Source of the DNA: a virus
Length of the DNA: 58,762 nucleotides
IMG/VR virus record: IMGVR_UViG_3300035070_002022
Span: 1-58,762 of that record
Reading direction: 5' to 3' (one strand)
Below, piece after piece: positions 1-8,225 of this stretch (positions within the stretch are counted from its first letter, which is position 1; every line of letters begins with the position of its first letter). The position numbers and the translations under genes were made by a program. Under the pieces are notes generated by a model. The model ran no database searches. It worked only from the letters and a program-made list of their open reading frames with translations, and was not told where the DNA came from.

Positions 1-2411
1 TATTGCGGATTAAACTGAGATAGGTCAAATCCACCTAGGTTATCATTGCCCGCGGACTCAAAGTCTTTTGGCAATCCCTGCGTTTGCCTTTGCTCTATTA
101 GCTGGCTTTGTTGTGATCCTTCTTTTTCAATTCTTTTGTCTTTACGATCTTCTATTTGTGCGTCCTTAGCTTTTATTTCTTGAGCTTTCATTTGCGCAAG
201 CTTTAAGTTGTATTGAAACTCAGTTGCCATTAACTCTTTTTTAATCTGCGCTTCGGCCTGCATTCTTTGCATTTCAAAGTTTGATTTGGCCTGTTCAATT
301 GCTACCTTTTCAGCAGTCATTGCTTGTTGCTTTTGCACCTCAGCCATTGCAGCCTTTTCAGATGCTTCCGCATTTGCTTGAGCCTGTGCTTGTATATTTT
401 GCTGAACCAGCGCTTGCTCCCTTTCCTGTTTCTTCTTACGCTTTAGCTTTAGCATTTGATTAGCTAGCTTAAGGTTTTTTATTTGATTAAGATCAATCGA
501 ATCTTCAATATCAATTTCTTTTGTTTGCAAGGCTATTTGTATATTCTTTTGCAGCTCCGCTTTTTCTTCATCGTCTGGTTCCATTTCTAGAAATATACCA
601 AAGTCATGCAGATTGAGGTTTTCAATTTCTTTTAAAGTCTCTACATTAAAAGTAGATACGCTATTCATTAAGGAGTTTTTAGTAAGAGGAAAGCTTAACA
701 CATCAGCTATTTTAAGCGAAATGTTTTCACAAGTACTTAGCGTTAATTGTATGCTAGCATCCTGTATATGCTTAGTAGCGGTGTTAGACGCATTTGCTGC
801 CATTTTCTGCAAACCAACTAAAGCATTAGGATCCGGCATTGCTCCGTCCCTGGCTTCATTCAGCCCAGTAACATCCCTAATCATTTGCATATTATAGTTG
901 TATGCGGTAATTAAAGATTGTATTTTAGATATACCAGAAGAACTTGATAGTTCCTGTATAGGAACCTTGCCTCTGTTCATATCTCCGTCCTGCGTCATTG
1001 ACCTACCAACAACTGAACCTGTTTGGAAATACATGTTTAGTGCTTCCGCCGGGTTATAATTTGTACCATTACCTAAATCAACTTCTGCTAAACCATCAAT
1101 ATCTAAAAATATTCCATCAGGAACCATTCTAGATAGCACCTGCTGTATTTTTAAATGTGTTAATTGTATTACGTCAGCAAACCCAATACATTTGCTTATA
1201 AGCGATTGTATCACTCCTTTGTACATTCTAGGAGCAGCTATAGAGTAACTCATTTCCACTCTTGTGGTGTCAGCCATTGGGCGAGTCATGTTTTCGGCTA
1301 GTTTCCATTCTAGCATAATGTCCGTGCCTACTATTTTAGCGCCTTGATACAATACTTCAATCGACCTTGATACTCTTTCAAAGTTGTCATTTGGAGGCGG
1401 ATCAAATTCGTTTGTTTTTTCAATAGCTTTTTCAAGGCCATTGTCCGTTCTTTTTATTTTAAATACCTGGTCCGTATAAGTTTTGTACTCAAAGTATAAT
1501 ACTTGTACAGTATTATAGTCGTAGTTTTCAAAGCCTCGTATCATTCTACGATTGCCTGGCATTTTTTGAATTCTTTCTAATTCCTCATCAGATATGTAAG
1601 GGAATTCTTTTTTAAGTTCAGGTATGGTGATAGATTTAACCTCTCCTACATAATATATATCGTCAAAGTTCGGATCTTCTGTATAAGACCATACGCAATA
1701 AGCCGGGTCCACATAATCAACAACTATACCTTCCGCTGGGTTGAACGACGTTTTAGTTATACCTATTCCGATGTTAACTAAATCTTGATTTACCCTAGCT
1801 CTTGTCAGGTGATACTCGTTAGTCGCTAGCACAGTGTTAATAGCTTCCTCTTCCGCTATTTCTATAGCAGGCTTGTATTTAAGCTGCATGTGTAAATCTC
1901 TTTCCTCCATGGATTCCGGAAGCTCCGCATCAGACATTCCCGATCTGCTTAGATCCGTTCCTATTACAGCAGCTGCTATAGCCCGGGTCTTCTTTGTGAG
2001 CATATCGAAAAGCATGTTTTCAGCATAATCCGTCCTTTTCTTTAAAGAATCGGGGTCTTGTGAGTAAGCTGATATGTCGTATTGCTTTTGAGTAATACCG
2101 TTAGCTACAATGTTTGAAAACTTTGATAGTATAGGTACTGGTTTCCAGTCTAAATTTAAGTAAGATAAATCGCCGTTAATAGCTAATTCATCTTTGTACT
2201 TTTGAACACTTTGCTCACCTCTAGCATATAGTCTAAGGTTATGAAAGTTATTCCAGTTAGTTAGATATCTATTTGAACCTGCTCCTCCGTAATTAAACCA
2301 CTCTTGCTCAATAGCACGAGAAACCTGTAATCCGTATTCTAGTGTTGCTTTTTCAGCATCACTTACTACCTGATCAGGAAATGGACTATTAGTATTTGTA
2401 CTTACATTCAT
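1..2411 (-). CDS. Portal protein (3' end cut by the left edge)
   Basis: The frame is open from an ATG at 2411 to the window edge, about 803 codons with no stop. The portal would form the dodecameric ring at the capsid vertex through which DNA enters and leaves. The call rests on position (the ATG follows the terminase TAG with no gap), on length, and on an N-terminal region rich in aromatic and basic residues (YLTNWNNFHNLRLYARGEQ) typical of portals of Bacteroidetes podoviruses. The last 150 or so visible residues are a long coiled coil rich in Q, K, E and A, ending in a disordered Q/G/N-rich tail. The true C-terminus is outside the window. Start spacing implies translational coupling to the terminase. 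The family assignment is from memory of related phages. Confidence 0.82.
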   Translation of the reverse strand, partial: MNVSTNTNSPFPDQVVSDAEKATLEYGLQVSRAIEQEWFNYGGAGSNRYLTNWNNFHNLRLYARGEQSVQKYKDELAINGDLSYLNLDWKPVPILSKFSNIVANGITQKQYDISAYSQDPDSLKKRTDYAENMLFDMLTKKTRAIAAAVIGTDLSRSGMSDAELPESMEERDLHMQLKYKPAIEIAEEEAINTVLATNEYHLTRARVNQDLVNIGIGITKTSFNPAEGIVVDYVDPAYCVWSYTEDPNFDDIYYVGEVKSITIPELKKEFPYISDEELERIQKMPGNRRMIRGFENYDYNTVQVLYFEYKTYTDQVFKIKRTDNGLEKAIEKTNEFDPPPNDNFERVSRSIEVLYQGAKIVGTDIMLEWKLAENMTRPMADTTRVEMSYSIAAPRMYKGVIQSLISKCIGFADVIQLTHLKIQQVLSRMVPDGIFLDIDGLAEVDLGNGTNYNPAEALNMYFQTGSVVGRSMTQDGDMNRGKVPIQELSSSSGISKIQSLITAYNYNMQMIRDVTGLNEARDGAMPDPNALVGLQKMAANASNTATKHIQDASIQLTLSTCENISLKIADVLSFPLTKNSLMNSVSTFNVETLKEIENLNLHDFGIFLEMEPDDEEKAELQKNIQIALQTKEIDIEDSIDLNQIKNLKLANQMLKLKRKKKQEREQALVQQNIQAQAQANAEASEKAAMAEVQKQQAMTAEKVAIEQAKSNFEMQRMQAEAQIKKELMATEFQYNLKLAQMKAQEIKAKDAQIEDRKDKRIEKEGSQQSQLIEQRQTQGLPKDFESAGNDNLGGFDLSQFNPQ

Positions 2412-4625
2412 CTATTGCATTATTTTTGAGGTGGTTCCTTTATTGTCGTATTTCTTAAACCCTAAGGAATATTTCTTTGTTGTAATAGCTCCTTTGGGAC
2501 TATATCTATGTTTGTTGCATGCCATTAAAGCTAAGCCGGAGCTTATTGATGCATCATGCTTTGTCCTGTTGTTTATATCAAACTTGGCCCAGTCTTCTAA
2601 TGTTCTTTGTAAATAAACATCACCGTACCCTTCTTTTGTTTGACCAACAAAATCTTCTATATAGGTTTCAATTGCCGAGGCGTGCGCCTGCTTAATATCT
2701 TCACTTGAGTTAGGTATGCCGCCTACTTCTCGTTCTGACACAGATAACTTATTGTAAGATCTATCTGGTCTATTAATACTGAAACCTCTGTATCCTCGAC
2801 GCTTTAAGTAGTAAAGCAGTCTAGGTTTGTTATTTTCACATAATATCGGCATTCCGTAAAACACCATAGCCATTAACACATCTTCAAAAAACATCTCGGC
2901 TGTTGATGGCCTAGCTATATATTCTAAAAAGAAATGATTAGGAGGTGCGTCCTCCATTGAAAATTTAGTTAATCCGTGAAGTGCTCCGTTAGAGCCACCA
3001 CCACCCACAACACCACTAATGTCGTAACTGTCACAGCCAAAAGCTCCCATGTGCTCGTTTCCTGGATATTTAATACCATTCTTTATTATTATGTTATTCT
3101 GTTGTTCTTGATTAGGAACCCAAGTAATATAAAATCTACCATCTTTGTTCGGGTAAAACATTACTTTTGTGTCTTTAATACCGTGCTCCCATTGAAAGTT
3201 TCCTTTCGTAACCATTGTATTGTTTTTTAACTCGTCGTTGTAATCTATCTGTTGATAGATCTTAGTTAAGTTAAATAACGATTGCTTAGATTCATCTCTA
3301 AAAGCGTGCTGTTCTGTTCTTGGAAATTGACGATAGTATTCGTTCAACGCATCCGGATCGTCTTTTAATCCTTCAACTTCATTTTCCCAATGATCAATGA
3401 CGCCCTCATCAATAATGTCACCTTGAGGACCAAGAATATCTTTCTTAGGTGCTTCAAAAACCGGCCAACCGTATTCATCAATGAATCCTTCATAGTTCCA
3501 CTCCATCGGTATAAAAAGCTTATACAATCCGCTTTTTGTTTGCCCATTCTTATTTCTTTTTGTAACGTCTGAATCGTTATATAATTTTTTAAAGTTTTTA
3601 CCTCCTTTGTCTAATGCATTTGAGGTTGAGCCCATCATACACTTCCCGATAATACGGCTACCTAATCTTAAGCAAGTTTTTGTAACTCGCCAGTTGTTAA
3701 GAATGTTAGTAGGCCTTTCCCACTTACCGCTTTCGTCGTGTACTAATAGCTTTAGTTTTTCTCCATCGTAAGAGTTGTCCCCGGTGTTTTTCCAGTCGAT
3801 CGTTGTGTCGAGACCTGTAATTTCCTGGAGTTTCTCGTTTGAATCGAGTTTCCTCCTTGTAAGCTTTGAGGCCGGTACTCTGTATGCAAGCTCTGTTTTC
3901 GGGCGGTCCATTCCGTCTTGTATTGGTTTAAAGAAGAATGGATAGTTAACCGATATCGGAACAACTTTGTCTGTAAACATCTTCTTTGCATCGGGTCCAG
4001 ACTTGGACAGTATGCCAAATCTAGCATCCGTAGATATTGTGCCTTGGTTAACGGTCTCTCCTGAGGCCATGAAAGAAAAGCCTGATCTTCTGTTCTTAAG
4101 GTAGCACATGCCGTAGCTTCTTCTGTCTGCTTTGCAAGCTTCCCAAAAAAGATAGAACAATCTGTTTGATTCTCTAAAGTCTGGGTGCCCAACGTCAATC
4201 TTGGACCACTGCAGGTACATGTAATGAGTACCAGTAATATAAGTAGGCTGGTCTTTGTTAATAAACCAAAAACCTTCTTCGCGCCTGTTAAACTCTGTGT
4301 CAATATATCCATACCACTTTTCTTTAAATGCAGTTGGATACTTTTCCCAATCCGCTTCGCTTTTAATTTTACTTAATTCTTTTGGGTATTCTTTTGGCAC
4401 CCACTTATTAATTCCCTTACTGAGTTTGTCCTCTAGTAAAGGTAATGCGATATGTAAATCACCAATAACATATATATCTCCTATCTTGCCTGTTCTACTT
4501 ATTACAACAAGATCGTATTCTTTGTCGTAACCATACTCCCATTTAGCGTAGCGATTCTTTTTCTTAATTGCTTGCGGCTTAACGTAGTCTTTGGCTATCC
4601 GGTATAATTCCTGTTGATATGCCAT
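2412..4625 (-). CDS. terL: Terminase large subunit, DNA-packaging ATPase and nuclease
   Basis: The 737-residue product would pump DNA into the prohead and cut the concatemer. A divergent Walker A-like segment (KNRRSGFSFMASGE) lies near residues 177-190, and a Walker B with catalytic acid (LLVHDESG) near 293-300. An RNase H-like nuclease follows with an acidic start (FGCDSYDISG) near residue 530 and a late acidic/His segment (RTKHDASISSG). The aromatic N-terminal region (about residues 100-160) is typical of this branch of phage terminases. It is translated just before the portal. The ATG at 4625 overlaps the end of the upstream gene by one base. Packaging type (headful or cohesive ends) cannot be told from the sequence. 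Confidence 0.88.
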   Translation of the reverse strand: MAYQQELYRIAKDYVKPQAIKKKNRYAKWEYGYDKEYDLVVISRTGKIGDIYVIGDLHIALPLLEDKLSKGINKWVPKEYPKELSKIKSEADWEKYPTAFKEKWYGYIDTEFNRREEGFWFINKDQPTYITGTHYMYLQWSKIDVGHPDFRESNRLFYLFWEACKADRRSYGMCYLKNRRSGFSFMASGETVNQGTISTDARFGILSKSGPDAKKMFTDKVVPISVNYPFFFKPIQDGMDRPKTELAYRVPASKLTRRKLDSNEKLQEITGLDTTIDWKNTGDNSYDGEKLKLLVHDESGKWERPTNILNNWRVTKTCLRLGSRIIGKCMMGSTSNALDKGGKNFKKLYNDSDVTKRNKNGQTKSGLYKLFIPMEWNYEGFIDEYGWPVFEAPKKDILGPQGDIIDEGVIDHWENEVEGLKDDPDALNEYYRQFPRTEQHAFRDESKQSLFNLTKIYQQIDYNDELKNNTMVTKGNFQWEHGIKDTKVMFYPNKDGRFYITWVPNQEQQNNIIIKNGIKYPGNEHMGAFGCDSYDISGVVGGGGSNGALHGLTKFSMEDAPPNHFFLEYIARPSTAEMFFEDVLMAMVFYGMPILCENNKPRLLYYLKRRGYRGFSINRPDRSYNKLSVSEREVGGIPNSSEDIKQAHASAIETYIEDFVGQTKEGYGDVYLQRTLEDWAKFDINNRTKHDASISSGLALMACNKHRYSPKGAITTKKYSLGFKKYDNKGTTSKIMQ

Positions 4626-4897
4626 TATTTAGATCTCGATTCTGCAAACCCTTTAAAAGCGGATTTAGTTGAAGCGCTTGACGATTCGTTTATCATACTT
4701 TCCTCTTCTTGAATTCTTGTAAGAATTTCAAAAGCATCAAATATACATAACTTTTTAGTAGCGGCAGCATTTTTAAGTCTGTCAGCTGAGATATCCTCTT
4801 CTGAGTCAACGATCTTTTCTTTTGCTACCTTTACTAATTCTTCAATCGCTAGTCGCCCAGCGGCTATTATATTCTTCTTCGTTTCTATCGAGTCCAT
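4625..4897 (-). CDS. Small protein before TerL; candidate small terminase
   Basis: The 90-residue product is mostly charged and helical, with a central segment (AAATKKLCIFDAFEILTRIQ) that I recall as conserved next to TerL in other marine phages. Position directly before terL makes a small terminase subunit the obvious candidate, but no helix-turn-helix can be recognised with certainty. It overlaps the preceding gene by 56 nt and ends on the terL start codon. The C-terminal third is Ser/Lys/Ala rich and probably disordered. Confidence 0.6.
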   Translation of the reverse strand: MDSIETKKNIIAAGRLAIEELVKVAKEKIVDSEEDISADRLKNAAATKKLCIFDAFEILTRIQEEESMINESSSASTKSAFKGFAESRSK

Positions 4898-5447
4898 ACT
4901 TTATAACAATATCATTTGATTTCATACAATACATAATCTGATTGTCTACAACAAATTCCCATTCGCTATTTGGTGTGAACCCAACTATGTCTCCTGGATT
5001 GATTCCAGACTCCTCTAAGGAGCTATTACCTATTTTAAGTATACCAATAAGATCAGCTACTTTATCTGTGCTTAAAAGGTCTTTACTCTTTACAGGTGCA
5101 ACAAAGCATCTATCTCCGAATGATTTCCAAGTATCCGTTCTTTTATATAAGTACACTTGATCAACCGCACAAAAAAATAAGTCGTCTTTTAAGAAAGACC
5201 TACTGTTCTTTTTGATTCCTTTCATGTCGTAAAATACCCTGAATACATTGTGATGCACCATAATCAAATCACCTTTCCTTATAGGGGTTGCAAATGCAAC
5301 TGGTGTTTCAACTACCTCAGCAATATTATTAACATGCTTAAAGCTTTCTATAGAGCTGTTTGTTATAAGGGTATGCTCTCCAACCTTTACCTCGTTATCA
5401 TACCTTTTGCCTACCGGCTTTATGATAAAGTCATATACACTCCGCAT
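4842..5447 (-). CDS. GroES-fold-like conserved phage protein (two halves)
   Basis: The 201-residue protein appears to hold two chaperonin-10-like beta barrels. The second half reads GINPGDIVGFTPNSEWEF, then VVDNQIMYCMKSNDIVIKY. This parallels the phage GroES encoded at 9765-10025 (GIKKNDVIYY, later LDRETYHVIKTQDVVFVL). The first half has a similar KGDLIMVHHNVFRVFYDMKG segment. Homologues in related phages are sometimes annotated as GroES, as far as I recall. It sits between a small conserved gene (one-base TAATG overlap) and the terminase block. Its role could be virion assembly rather than folding. The fold call is inference from pattern similarity. Confidence 0.6.
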   Translation of the reverse strand: MRSVYDFIIKPVGKRYDNEVKVGEHTLITNSSIESFKHVNNIAEVVETPVAFATPIRKGDLIMVHHNVFRVFYDMKGIKKNSRSFLKDDLFFCAVDQVYLYKRTDTWKSFGDRCFVAPVKSKDLLSTDKVADLIGILKIGNSSLEESGINPGDIVGFTPNSEWEFVVDNQIMYCMKSNDIVIKYGLDRNEEEYNSRWATSD

Positions 5448-5674
5448 TAATATTCTAAGTCATATTCAACGGATATTGCCATGTTAGAGTTAAATTTCTT
5501 CCATGGCATTATCTCGTCTACTTTTTTTATAAATATATTATAAGAATTATCAGACTCTTCAAATAGTATGTGAGAGATCTCGTGACCGCCGTAAACTGTC
5601 TGTTTAACAGAGTAATGCATTGCTTCGTTTTTATAGTCAGCCCCGATACTAATCTTTCTTATAATACTATCCAT
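5447..5674 (-). CDS. Conserved small phage protein, unknown function
   Basis: The 75-residue product shows no motif I can name. It is acidic, with alternating hydrophobic residues suggesting beta strands (KISIGADYKNEAMHYSV, GGHEISHILFEE), and a motif MPWKKF near the C-terminus. Its stop overlaps the next start (TAATG), so the two are probably co-translated. It belongs to the terminase-proximal block of small late genes. Confidence 0.6.
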   Translation of the reverse strand: MDSIIRKISIGADYKNEAMHYSVKQTVYGGHEISHILFEESDNSYNIFIKKVDEIMPWKKFNSNMAISVEYDLEY

Positions 5675-5678
5675 AATA

Positions 5679-5951
5679 TTACTCTACAACTGCTTCTGGT
5701 ACAATCTCTTCAAAAGTTCCATCTACAAGGTTAATATTAATTGGCCCGTACTTAGCCTCAATGTCTTTCTTAGCTTCGTCCATACCTTTTTCAAGTACAT
5801 TAACTTGGTATATAGCTTTAGCTTTTTGAACCTCTAACACACCTATATTAGCTAGGTACGATTGCAGTTCCCCTTGAAGTTCTTTAATGTTGCCTAATTC
5901 CTCTGCTGTAATAGCGTTTACTTTTGATTTCATTTCTTTTACTTTACTCAT
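5679..5951 (-). CDS. Small coiled-coil late protein
   Basis: The 90-residue product is almost wholly helical with heptad-like spacing between residues 15 and 70 (ELQGELQSYLANIGVLEVQK), followed by a short acidic tail with a predicted strand (ININLVDGTFEEIVPE). Similar short coiled-coil proteins are common near the packaging genes of Bacteroidetes phages, possibly scaffold-like or adaptor proteins. No function is assigned. It has no Shine-Dalgarno site; the start context is AAATCAAATG. Confidence 0.65.
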   Translation of the reverse strand: MSKVKEMKSKVNAITAEELGNIKELQGELQSYLANIGVLEVQKAKAIYQVNVLEKGMDEAKKDIEAKYGPININLVDGTFEEIVPEAVVE

Positions 5952-5976
5952 TTGATTTAATTTAATTGTTAATTAT

Positions 5977-6390
5977 TTATTTATAAACTCTAAATTTTTC
6001 GCCTCTTCTTTTGTCTTGATTACTATTTGAAAAGTCAACTATTTTATTGCTTTTGTCAAAAGCTCTACCTTTGAATCCTTTAGGAAGATTGCCGTAAGTG
6101 GAAGCACTAGCCATTGTGTTAGCATTAGTTCCGCTCGTAAGGTTTCCTTTTTTACCGCTAGTAGATTGGCTTTGTGATCCAAAATCTATTGCGTTGCCAA
6201 CTTGCTTTGACAACTTGTCCGCGGGAGCACCCGAAACCACATCTATACTAGATGTTTCCTTTGTTTCAGTATCAAAGGATTTAACTTTTTTCTTCTTCTT
6301 TTTGTCTTCTCCGTTTTGATATCCACCTGTAATTTCATCTACCATTTTATTGGTAACCGGTGCTCTTCCGAATTCTTGTTTGTATGCCAT
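5977..6390 (-). CDS. Low-complexity basic late protein
   Basis: The 137-residue product is rich in Lys, Ser, Gly, Asn and Thr, with a KKKKKK run near residue 33 and long stretches that look disordered. A C-terminal patch (FKGRAFDKSNKIVDFSNSNQ) is the most ordered part. It is expressed with its late neighbours; the start context is AAAAATTATG. It could be a minor virion or assembly protein, but nothing in the sequence decides this. Confidence 0.55.
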   Translation of the reverse strand: MAYKQEFGRAPVTNKMVDEITGGYQNGEDKKKKKKVKSFDTETKETSSIDVVSGAPADKLSKQVGNAIDFGSQSQSTSGKKGNLTSGTNANTMASASTYGNLPKGFKGRAFDKSNKIVDFSNSNQDKRRGEKFRVYK

Positions 6391-6400
6391 AATTTTTGTT

Positions 6401-6745
6401 TTAGTATAATCGCGTTAAAGCGTAAGTTCCGCGAACGTCGCCTGTGTATTTTGTAGAAATTGAATCCCTGGTTATAAGTGTGTATTCTATTGTCACTCTG
6501 TACCCGTTGTCTGGGTTATGTAGCTTTGTTATAAAACTTGTTACTCCCTCATCAAATATTTCTTCGGTTATAACATCGTATTCTTCAAAAGAGGTATTAA
6601 AACATTGTAGTACCGCGTAATCTGACGCAAGTATTGTTTTTAAGTAATTGCTTCCTTCAGTTTTCCATATTCCATTAAATGCTTCTTGAGCTGTTAATGT
6701 TAATGACGTTAAAACTAAACATAGTGTGATAAATAAATTTTTCAT
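6401..6745 (-). CDS. Exported protein with its own late promoter
   Basis: The 114-residue product starts with a clear type I signal peptide: MKN, a hydrophobic core LFITLCLVLTSLTL, then TAQE with likely cleavage after Ala near residue 19. The mature 95 residues have an alternating beta pattern (FNGIWKTEGSNYLKTIL, YRVTIEYTLITRDSISTKY) that recalls small periplasmic beta-barrel proteins. A dedicated late-type promoter lies directly upstream at 6755-6790. An exported phage protein with its own promoter could alter the envelope, help lysis or exclude superinfecting phage; these roles are inference. Confidence 0.75.
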   Translation of the reverse strand: MKNLFITLCLVLTSLTLTAQEAFNGIWKTEGSNYLKTILASDYAVLQCFNTSFEEYDVITEEIFDEGVTSFITKLHNPDNGYRVTIEYTLITRDSISTKYTGDVRGTYALTRLY

Positions 6746-6754
6746 AAGATTTGA

Positions 6755-6790
6755 TTTTATTATATAATCACACGTTTTTTTTAAAAACTT
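6755..6790 (-). promoter_or_regulatory. Late-type promoter A (exported protein)
   Basis: On the minus strand an AAGTTTTTA box precedes CGTGTGATTATATAATAAAA, ten bases before the ATG of the exported-protein gene. It aligns without gaps to the sites before GroEL (11575-11610), the fibre operon (21520-21555) and the ERF gene (29395-29430). Confidence 0.7.
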
Positions 6791-6818
6791 GTTTTATTCT
6801 TCTATTGCATTGCTCATG

Positions 6819-7112
6819 TTACTTTAGCGCTATAAGATCACCTGCACCTGCATCAGTTCCTGTTGCTAATACATAATCAACTATAACAGGCAAGATAAAT
6901 CCCGCTGGCACAGCTTTAAATGTTACCGCTTGAGCAGCTGTTGGAAAACCTCCTGCTGGATTAACTACCCCGGATAAAATTACTTTAATATCTCCGGCTA
7001 CACCTACATATAGGCAAGCCTGGTTTAAGTTAGTTGCATAAGATATTGTGTTACTAGGTGTTACAGCCGCTGCTTGCGTTCCAAAATCCGGTTGATTTCC
7101 AAATTGTCCCAT
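6819..7112 (-). CDS. Small probable virion surface or decoration protein
   Basis: The 97-residue product is small, Ala/Val/Gly rich and beta-like (ACLYVGVAGDIKVIL, VTFKAVPAGFILPVIVDYVL, ending AGDLIALK). Short proteins of this pattern, with LYVG and VTFK followed by P-V-V and a final IAL, recur in marine phages, where I recall them as structural. It is co-translated with the holin (the holin's stop overlaps its ATG). The structural call is a guess from composition. Confidence 0.55.
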   Translation of the reverse strand: MGQFGNQPDFGTQAAAVTPSNTISYATNLNQACLYVGVAGDIKVILSGVVNPAGGFPTAAQAVTFKAVPAGFILPVIVDYVLATGTDAGAGDLIALK

Positions 7113-7519
7113 TATTCTTTTATTTTGTTATTCATTATTTTTCTACTTTTTTCCCACGATCTACCTACAAAGTAAGCGCCGTAGACTGTAACTAATAGCG
7201 TTTGGAATATAGGTATATATTCTGCTGCTATTTGAAAGTGACCAATATTTCCGTCAGCAAATGCTAATACCGAAAATATAAAGGTAAGATATATTAATAC
7301 CATTGGCCTAATGTTTTTAGAAAGGAAGCTATCCGAACTCATGTCCGACTTCCACCTCGCAGTAACTTCCACTTGTGCGTTAGCCTCTGCTTTTTCAAGA
7401 ATTACTTGCAATTGTTTTTTAATCTCAAGCTTCTCTTCTTTTGTAGTCGTTAGACTATCGATCACAGATCCGACTTCTTTAATAAGCCCTCCTGTTAACC
7501 ATGAAATTATTTTGCTCAT
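7112..7519 (-). CDS. Holin, GTA-type three-TM superfamily
   Basis: The 135-residue product would form pores in the inner membrane to release the endolysin. An amphipathic N-terminal half with a coiled coil (TTTKEEKLEIKKQLQVIL) is followed by ARWKSDMSSDSFLSKNIRP, the signature before the first membrane span of this holin family. Two clear spans follow: VLIYLTFIFSVLAFAD and IFQTLLVTVYGAYFVG. The tail is basic. The gene is downstream of the terminator at 7541-7560, so it needs read-through or its own promoter. The M15 endolysin lies about 1 kb upstream. Confidence 0.8.
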   Translation of the reverse strand: MSKIISWLTGGLIKEVGSVIDSLTTTKEEKLEIKKQLQVILEKAEANAQVEVTARWKSDMSSDSFLSKNIRPMVLIYLTFIFSVLAFADGNIGHFQIAAEYIPIFQTLLVTVYGAYFVGRSWEKSRKIMNNKIKE

Positions 7520-7540
7520 ATTCTTTGTTTAATAAAAACC

Positions 7541-7560
7541 CCGCGAATTTTACTTCGCGG
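7541..7560 (-). terminator. Intrinsic terminator, leftward transcription
   Basis: CCGCGAA and TTCGCGG form a 7-bp perfect stem with a six-base loop. On the minus strand it is followed by GGTTTTTATT. It separates the 7616-7918 unit from the holin. Confidence 0.7.
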
Positions 7561-7572
7561 AGTTAATAATGA

Positions 7573-7614
7573 TTAGGCTATAGGTATGCTATCTCCTAGT
7601 CCTTTAGGCTTCAT
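7573..7614 (-). CDS. Tiny 13-codon ORF MKPKGLGDSIPIA
   Basis: An ATG one base after the stop of the 100-residue gene opens a 13-codon frame that ends just before the terminator stem. The KPKGLGD start resembles the N-terminus of a longer conserved phage protein (GLGDT...), so this could be a truncated relic or a real micropeptide. Coupled position is the only support. Confidence 0.3.
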   Translation of the reverse strand: MKPKGLGDSIPIA

Positions 7615-7615
7615 G

Positions 7616-7918
7616 TTAGCTTATTAAATCGCTAACCGTTAAAACGTTTTGTCCAACTTGAGCTTCCACTAATCTACCTCCAGGGTTTGATATTAATGCA
7701 TTGTTAATAGCTACTACTACAGAATCAGTTACGCTGGTACTAGCGCAGGTTAAAATAAAGTATTTACCTTCTGACGTATATAAGTTTATTTTGTCGTCTG
7801 TGAAGCCGTCTGGAACTGCAGAAGCGTAAAAAATATCATCCGCGTTGAATACTGCTTTTTTTACTCCGGAAGCAACCCCTGTTCCGTTTACTAAATTGAT
7901 AATTAATCTTTGTGACAT
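7616..7918 (-). CDS. Conserved phage protein, possibly structural
   Basis: The 100-residue product has an alternating beta pattern (QRLIINLVNGTG, DKINLYTSEGKYFILTCAS) and a C-terminal helix-strand (VVVAINNALISNPGG, NVLTVSDLIS). I recall similar proteins in Bacteroidetes phage late regions without a known role. The start context is AAAAAAATTATG, the usual late form. It is the last full-length gene before the terminator at 7541-7560. Confidence 0.6.
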   Translation of the reverse strand: MSQRLIINLVNGTGVASGVKKAVFNADDIFYASAVPDGFTDDKINLYTSEGKYFILTCASTSVTDSVVVAINNALISNPGGRLVEAQVGQNVLTVSDLIS

Positions 7919-7982
7919 AATTTTTTTGAGTTTTTAGTCGTTTATATTTGTTTTTGGTTTAGGTTTATACAGTCCTATTCTG

Positions 7983-8087
7983 TTATTTTTTCTTTACACA
8001 ATTATTAACGGTTTTTCCGCCTTTCTTTTTTGTGCCTTGCTTTATATATCCTCTCCAACAAGGAGTTGTTTTCTTTTTAGCTTTCAT
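7983..8087 (-). CDS. 34-residue Lys/Gly-rich conserved mini-protein
   Basis: An ATG at 8087 overlaps the previous stop as ATGA. The product starts MKAKKKTTPCWRGYIKQG and ends with a GGKTVNNC segment and basic residues. The pattern PCW-GY-K-G followed by KKKGGKTV-NC is one I recognise from many marine and Bacteroidetes phages as a conserved tiny ORF. The two Cys residues could bind metal. Function unknown. Confidence 0.65.
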   Translation of the reverse strand: MKAKKKTTPCWRGYIKQGTKKKGGKTVNNCVKKK

Positions 8088-8221
8088 CGACTGCGTGGAT
8101 TAGTTATTCTAAATACAGGCTTTGCATCCCATCCGTTTCGGCCTTTAGACCCTTTAGTTCCTGTCTGCGCAGTTTTCATATATTTGCTAAGGCACCCACA
8201 ATTGCTTTTTTTATCCTTCAT
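8084..8221 (-). CDS. Small basic late protein, unknown
   Basis: A 45-residue product starts at an ATG at 8221, four bases after the preceding stop; a longer in-frame extension would overlap the neighbour and is less likely. It carries KKSNCGCLSKYMKTAQ and a C-terminal GRNGWDAKPVFRITNPRSR segment. Net charge is strongly positive. It lies in a cluster of three short basic ORFs with 4-nt overlaps or gaps, which implies coupled translation. No family is recognised. Confidence 0.6.
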   Translation of the reverse strand: MKDKKSNCGCLSKYMKTAQTGTKGSKGRNGWDAKPVFRITNPRSR

Positions 8222-8225
8222 TCTG

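Noticed and set aside
3752-4312. 186-codon ORF on the minus strand inside the terminase gene
   Set aside because: It lies in another frame of a clear TerL gene and its translation has no ordered pattern.
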